Assembly: GCA_023438785.1 (NCBI GenBank)
Contig: JAEXQJ010000077.1
Coordinates: forward strand, 1-17,563
Direction: 5' to 3'
Length of the DNA stretch: 17,563 nt
From: Pseudomonadota bacterium
Lineage (GTDB): Bacteria; Myxococcota_A; Polyangia; Fen-1088
The notes beneath the pieces were generated by a model that was not told where the DNA came from, made no database searches, and saw only the letters and a list, made by a program, of their open reading frames with translations. This document shows positions 13,890 through 17,563 of the stretch, in pieces. Position numbers and translations under genes: made by a program. Position 1 is the stretch's first letter, and every line of letters starts with the position of its first letter.

Positions 13890-16147
13890 CCCGTCCCACC
13901 ACGCTCGACGATTTCGTCCGCCTCCTGCCCAAGCCCCTGCGCGGCGTCCACCAGGTGCGCCTGGAGCTGTCGCAACCCTTCCTCGATGTGGCCGGTCGTT
14001 TCGCGGACGAGGCGGGCACCATCGTCCTGCTGAGCGGCGGCGCGCTGGATTCGGCTCGCTATCACATCCTCGGCATCCGACCGTGGCTCTCGATTCGCGA
14101 AGGCGGTGGCCAGGTCATAGCCGACTTCGGCGGACAGAGCCTGACCGCGGACCTGGACCCGTTCGCGGTCCTCGATGCGCTGGCCAAACGCTACAGCTTG
14201 CCCGGGCCCGAGGCGGCCATGCCGCTTTCGGCGGGGTTGCTCGGCTATCTGGCCTACGACCTCAAGGACTGTCTGGAGGTCCTGCCGCGCACGAGCTGCG
14301 ATGACTTGCACCTGCCACGGCTCTACATGACGGCGCCCTCGATCCTCGTGGTTCACGATCGCCACGATGGGACGACAACCGCGCATGTCCCCATCCTCGA
14401 CGACGGGGAAGAGGGCGCGCGGGAGCGGCTGGCAAGATTCCAGCGCGATCTGGTCGAGGCCGAGAGGCCGGCGCGTGCGGCGAAGCCCCACGTGGGCGAC
14501 CTAACCTCCGGGCTTTCCCGCGACGAGTACATCGAAGCTGTGGAGGCCATTCGCGACTACATCGTGCGCGGACATGTCTACCAAGTGAACATGTCGCAGC
14601 GATTCGAAACGGAGTTCAGCGGCGATGCCTTCGCTCTGTTCGCCGATCTGTTCGAGGTGAATCCAGCGCCCTTCTTCGCTTTCATTCAGGCCGGCGATCA
14701 TCAAATCGTCTCCACCTCACCCGAGCGCTTCATCCAGCTCGCGGGCAAGGTCGTTGAAACGCGCCCCATCAAGGGAACGCGGCCGCGCGGCAAGACGCCG
14801 GAGCAGGACCAGGGCATGCGGCGCGAGCTCGAGACCAGCCTCAAGGACGACGCCGAGCTGTCCATGATCGTGGACCTGCTCCGCAATGACATCGGGAAGG
14901 TGTGCGCGGCCAGTTCGGTCCGCGTCAGTGAGCACAAGCGCGTGGAGGCCTACGAGAACGTCTATCACCTGGTGAGCGTGGTGGTCGGCGAGCTCGACGA
15001 TGACAAGACCGCGGTTGACCTGATCCGGGCCACCTTCCCGGGCGGCTCGATCACGGGATGCCCCAAGATCCGCTCGATGGAGATCATCGACGAGCTCGAA
15101 CCGGTTCGGCGGCACATCTACACGGGCTCCATCGGCTATCTCGGATTCCACGGGACCATGGATCTGTCCATCGCCATCCGCACCGCCACCATCACCGGCG
15201 GTCGCCTGGTCTTCTCCGTGGGCGGCGGCGTGGTCTTCGATTCCAAGGCTGCCGACGAGTTCGAGGAGACGCTTCACAAGGGGCGCACCCTGACGCGGGC
15301 CTTGGAGCGCAAGGGCGCCGAACACGTGGAGGTGACGGAGCGCTTCGGTTGGCAGAGCGGGAAGATGAAGCGCGTGTCGGACATGACGATGTCCGTGGAG
15401 GACGAGGGGCTCGCCTACGGCTACGGCTTCTTCGAGACCATGCGCGCCCAGCACGGGCGGGTCCTCATGCTCGACGCGCACCTGGCCCGCCTCCGGAGGG
15501 CGTGGCAGGAGTTCTTCGCCACGCCCTTCCCTGACGTCACCTGGCGCGAGGTCATCGATCAGGTCATCGGGAAGAATCATCTCGCGGACAAGGTGGCGGC
15601 GGTGAAGATCCTGGCCGCGGCGGGCAAGCCCGGGCTCACTGATCACGGTCCGACCCTCATGGTGACGGCGCGCGCTTACGTGCCCCGCCTGCAGGGCACG
15701 TCGCGCCAGGGGCTCCGGCTCGCCGTCTACCCGCACAGGCGTCACGCCCACCTCGCCGAGCACAAGACGATGAATTACATGTTCCAGCGCGTGGCCGCGC
15801 GCTGGGCCCAAGCGCAGCAAGCGGACGAGGCCGTGATTCTCAACGCGGACGGCTCGGTGTCCGAGACCAACACGGCCAATCTCCTGTGCCGGATCGACGG
15901 CAAGCTCGTGCGGCCCCTCTCGGAGCACGCGCTGCCGGGCACCATGGAGCAGGCGGTGGGCGAACTCCTCGCCGCGTGGGGCGTGGCCGTGGAGCGCCGA
16001 CGGCTCACCGTGGATGAGCTGAAAGAAGCCGACCACATCATGGTGACCAACGCGCTCATGGGCGCCACGCCGGTGGCGGCCGTCGACGGCAAGCCGCTCG
16101 CCGTGGACAGCGAGCTGTGCGAACGCATCAACGGCGTTCTGCTCTGA
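13886..16147 (+). CDS. pabBC: PabB-PabC fusion: aminodeoxychorismate synthase component I and aminodeoxychorismate lyase
   Basis: A two-enzyme protein of 753 residues that takes chorismate plus PabA-derived ammonia to aminodeoxychorismate and then to p-aminobenzoate and pyruvate. Residues 1 to about 475 are the chorismate-binding part: YQVNMSQRFE, VSTSPERF, PIKGTRPRG with Lys296, and FPGGSITGCPK. The lysine in PIKGT marks PabB; anthranilate synthase TrpE has PIAGT there. Residues about 490-753 are a fold-type IV PLP enzyme: GYGFFETMR, Lys627 in EHKTMNYM as the Schiff-base lysine, GSVSETNTANL, and MVTNALMGATPV. This fits PabC, though branched-chain or D-amino-acid aminotransferases share the fold. 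The fusion guarantees PABA rather than a stop at aminodeoxychorismate, which argues against a p-aminophenylalanine route. It ends 6 bp from the convergent glgC stop. Confidence 0.94.
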   Translation: MTRPTTLDDFVRLLPKPLRGVHQVRLELSQPFLDVAGRFADEAGTIVLLSGGALDSARYHILGIRPWLSIREGGGQVIADFGGQSLTADLDPFAVLDALAKRYSLPGPEAAMPLSAGLLGYLAYDLKDCLEVLPRTSCDDLHLPRLYMTAPSILVVHDRHDGTTTAHVPILDDGEEGARERLARFQRDLVEAERPARAAKPHVGDLTSGLSRDEYIEAVEAIRDYIVRGHVYQVNMSQRFETEFSGDAFALFADLFEVNPAPFFAFIQAGDHQIVSTSPERFIQLAGKVVETRPIKGTRPRGKTPEQDQGMRRELETSLKDDAELSMIVDLLRNDIGKVCAASSVRVSEHKRVEAYENVYHLVSVVVGELDDDKTAVDLIRATFPGGSITGCPKIRSMEIIDELEPVRRHIYTGSIGYLGFHGTMDLSIAIRTATITGGRLVFSVGGGVVFDSKAADEFEETLHKGRTLTRALERKGAEHVEVTERFGWQSGKMKRVSDMTMSVEDEGLAYGYGFFETMRAQHGRVLMLDAHLARLRRAWQEFFATPFPDVTWREVIDQVIGKNHLADKVAAVKILAAAGKPGLTDHGPTLMVTARAYVPRLQGTSRQGLRLAVYPHRRHAHLAEHKTMNYMFQRVAARWAQAQQADEAVILNADGSVSETNTANLLCRIDGKLVRPLSEHALPGTMEQAVGELLAAWGVAVERRRLTVDELKEADHIMVTNALMGATPVAAVDGKPLAVDSELCERINGVLL

Positions 16148-16153
16148 GCCGGT

Positions 16154-17452
16154 TCAGATGGAGGAGCCGCGGGGCACGACCACCAGATGGTCGGGACGGC
16201 CTCGTAGCGGCAACACGCGGAAGCCGCGGCGCTCATCTTCGCCACGGTCGTAGCCGATCACCGTTCCCTCACTCAGGGAGACGTTCTCGTCGATGATGGC
16301 GTTGCGAATACGGCAGTACCGTCCCACCGAGGTCTCCTCGGTGGTTCCGCTTTCGACGGAGCCGCCGAGCATGACGGAGTCCTCGATGAGGGCGTAGCTG
16401 TGCACGTAGATCCCAGGTGCCAACACCGAATTGCGGACCTTGGACCCCGAAATGATCACCCCATCGCACACGATGGAGTTGAGCGCCTCGCCGATTCGAT
16501 TGGCGGATTCGTGCACGAACTTCGCCGGCGGATGGTGTTGGGGAGAGGAGAAGATCGGCCAACGCTCGCCGTACAGGTTGAAGCGCGGCGAGGGTGTCAC
16601 CAGATCGAGGTTCGTGCTCCAGTAGGAATCGAGTGTCCCCACGTCGCGCCAGTAGTCCGAATCCGTGGCGCGGGGGAGCAAGCGCTTGACCCTACGCCCT
16701 TCGTGCACGACGGATTCGGTCTCCTCAATCACGTTTAGCCTCGAATAGTCGTAGGCGTGTATGGGCTCGTTGCGCGCGATCATGCGCGGAAGGATGTCGT
16801 GACCGAAGTCGTCTCCCGCGAGCGACAGCCATTCGCGCAGGGTGTGATAGTCGAAGAGATAGATGCCCATGTTGGCGAGGCAATCACGCGTGCCGGGGAT
16901 GGTCGGTGGCTCCCGCGACTTCTCCACGAACCCCACCACGTGTCCTTCGCGGTCGACCTGGACCACGCCAAAGGCGGAACGCGCCTCATCCACGTCGACG
17001 CGGGCGACCGCCAAGGTGACCCGAGAGCCGTGCTCCTGGTGAAAGCGCTGCATGGTCCGGTAGTCCATCTTGTAGATGTGGTCCCCGGACAGGACCAACA
17101 CCTGGCGAGGCGCGTACTCCTCGACGAGGGCCAGATTTTGGCGAACTGCATCCGCGGTGCCCTTGTACCAGGATGCCCCCATCTGCATCTGGGCCGGGAT
17201 CTCGTCAATGAACTCGCCCAGGCGCCGCGATAGGAAGCCGTAGGTCGCCCTGAGGTGATTGGAGAGGGTGTGCGACTTGTACTGGGTGAGGACGAAGACC
17301 CGTCGAATGCCCGAGTTGATGCAATTCGAAAGGGTGAAATCGATGATGCGATAGCCCCCACCGAACAGCACCGCGGGTTTGGCGCGCTCGTCGGTGAGTG
17401 GCCTGAGCCGCTCACCCGCGCCCCCCGCCATCAACAACGCCAACAGATCCAC
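16154..17452 (-). CDS. glgC: Glucose-1-phosphate adenylyltransferase
   Basis: Makes ADP-glucose from glucose-1-phosphate and ATP, the committed step of bacterial glycogen synthesis. The 432-residue length matches the family (Escherichia coli about 431). Motifs: MAGGAGERLRPLTDERAKPA (8-27), the nucleotidyltransferase loop; MGASWYKGTADAV; LSGDHIYKMDY with Asp124 as catalytic acid; VEKS with Lys178 for the sugar phosphate; and NMGIYLFD. The C-terminal part is a left-handed beta-helix with hexapeptide-like repeats (VIISGSKVRNSVLAPG, then SVMLGGSV). The start is GTG at 17450-17452, the first codon after an in-frame TGA two codons upstream; no good Shine-Dalgarno is seen. It is convergent with the pabBC block and appears unrelated to it in function. 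Confidence 0.95.
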   Translation of the reverse strand: MDLLALLMAGGAGERLRPLTDERAKPAVLFGGGYRIIDFTLSNCINSGIRRVFVLTQYKSHTLSNHLRATYGFLSRRLGEFIDEIPAQMQMGASWYKGTADAVRQNLALVEEYAPRQVLVLSGDHIYKMDYRTMQRFHQEHGSRVTLAVARVDVDEARSAFGVVQVDREGHVVGFVEKSREPPTIPGTRDCLANMGIYLFDYHTLREWLSLAGDDFGHDILPRMIARNEPIHAYDYSRLNVIEETESVVHEGRRVKRLLPRATDSDYWRDVGTLDSYWSTNLDLVTPSPRFNLYGERWPIFSSPQHHPPAKFVHESANRIGEALNSIVCDGVIISGSKVRNSVLAPGIYVHSYALIEDSVMLGGSVESGTTEETSVGRYCRIRNAIIDENVSLSEGTVIGYDRGEDERRGFRVLPLRGRPDHLVVVPRGSSI

Positions 17453-17527
17453 GAATCAAGTATACGTCCTGGCTGAAGAGGCCGAGGTCATCCGCGCCTC
17501 CCGTTGCTGGCCGGCAGGGTCGTGAGG

Positions 17528-17563
17528 CTATTGCACCTCGATCCAGTTCAGCCGGGTGTAGGC
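17528..17563 (-). CDS. Possible C-terminal tail of a minus-strand gene (cut by right edge)
   Basis: The last 36 bases read leftwards as AYTRLNWIEVQ followed by TAG at 17528-17530. Tails of the type LNWIEVQ or LDWIEV commonly close beta-sandwich domains such as carbohydrate-binding modules of family 6/35. Only eleven residues are visible, so this is a weak call based on style and on the same direction as glgC. The 75 bp between this stop and the glgC start hold no other feature I can see. Confidence 0.35.
   Translation of the reverse strand, partial: AYTRLNWIEVQ

Noticed and set aside
10200..16036. Long minus-strand open frames (10200-11405, 12051-13247, 14717-16036) opposite the NRPS and pabBC
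   Set aside because: All lie opposite proteins with complete catalytic motifs, and their translations have shadow-type composition with no recognisable family.
13886..16147. Anthranilate synthase (TrpE) or a p-aminophenylalanine route
   Set aside because: PIKGT in place of PIAGT, together with the fused lyase domain, points to PABA formation. No PapB/PapC-like mutase or dehydrogenase is present.
1..17563. CRISPR arrays, tRNA/rRNA genes, insertion sequences, attachment sites
   Set aside because: No regularly spaced repeats, no tRNA- or rRNA-like segments, no transposase or integrase coding, and no terminal inverted repeats were seen.

Overview
The window is high-GC bacterial DNA (strong G/C preference at third codon positions) with short intergenic gaps and frequent GTG starts. 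Two secreted lipoproteins, one with a Gly/Ser-rich linker after the lipidated cysteine and one with a PKD-like domain, together with the stand-alone secondary-metabolism block, suggest a Gram-negative bacterium of the Myxococcota (deltaproteobacterial) type. That placement is inferred from style, not from a marker gene.

Layout. (1) 1-2286, minus strand: the 5' end of a Gly-rich lipoprotein running off the left edge, a two-gene ZnuB/ZnuC-like metal ABC transporter (permease and ATPase overlapping by 4 nt, no binding protein in view), and a small PKD-type lipoprotein just upstream of it. (2) 2458-5923, plus strand: an unrecognised 421-residue protein with a possible GT-B-like C-terminal half, then a tightly coupled pair, a tRNA-guanine transglycosylase (tgt) and an MnmC/MnmD-like SAM methyltransferase starting on the base after the tgt stop. 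(3) 6015-7804, minus strand: three small genes in one direction, a DUF2284 cysteine-rich protein, a VOC/glyoxalase-like protein and a classical SDR. (4) 8030-16147, plus strand: the most interesting block, four genes in tandem. They are an ABBA-type (CloQ/NphB-like) aromatic prenyltransferase with about 90 extra N-terminal residues, a one-module NRPS (C-A-T) fused to a FabG-like SDR domain, PabA, and a PabB-PabC fusion. (5) 16154-17452, minus strand: glgC, convergent with the block, and at the right edge a possible C-terminal tail of another minus-strand gene.

How block 4 may work. PabA and PabBC should convert chorismate and glutamine to p-aminobenzoate (PABA). The NRPS adenylation domain lacks the Asp that holds an alpha-amino group, and its by-eye ten-residue code (A-P-K-N-I-A-N-D-I-K) resembles the code I remember for PABA-activating domains of albicidin/cystobactamid-type synthetases. 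The soluble aromatic prenyltransferase could then prenylate free or carrier-bound PABA, and the unusual C-terminal SDR domain (HxxxK where YxxxK is expected) could modify or release the product. The most economical reading is a compact four-gene pathway to a prenylated aminobenzoate. The product, the order of steps and the condensation donor cannot be read from the sequence.
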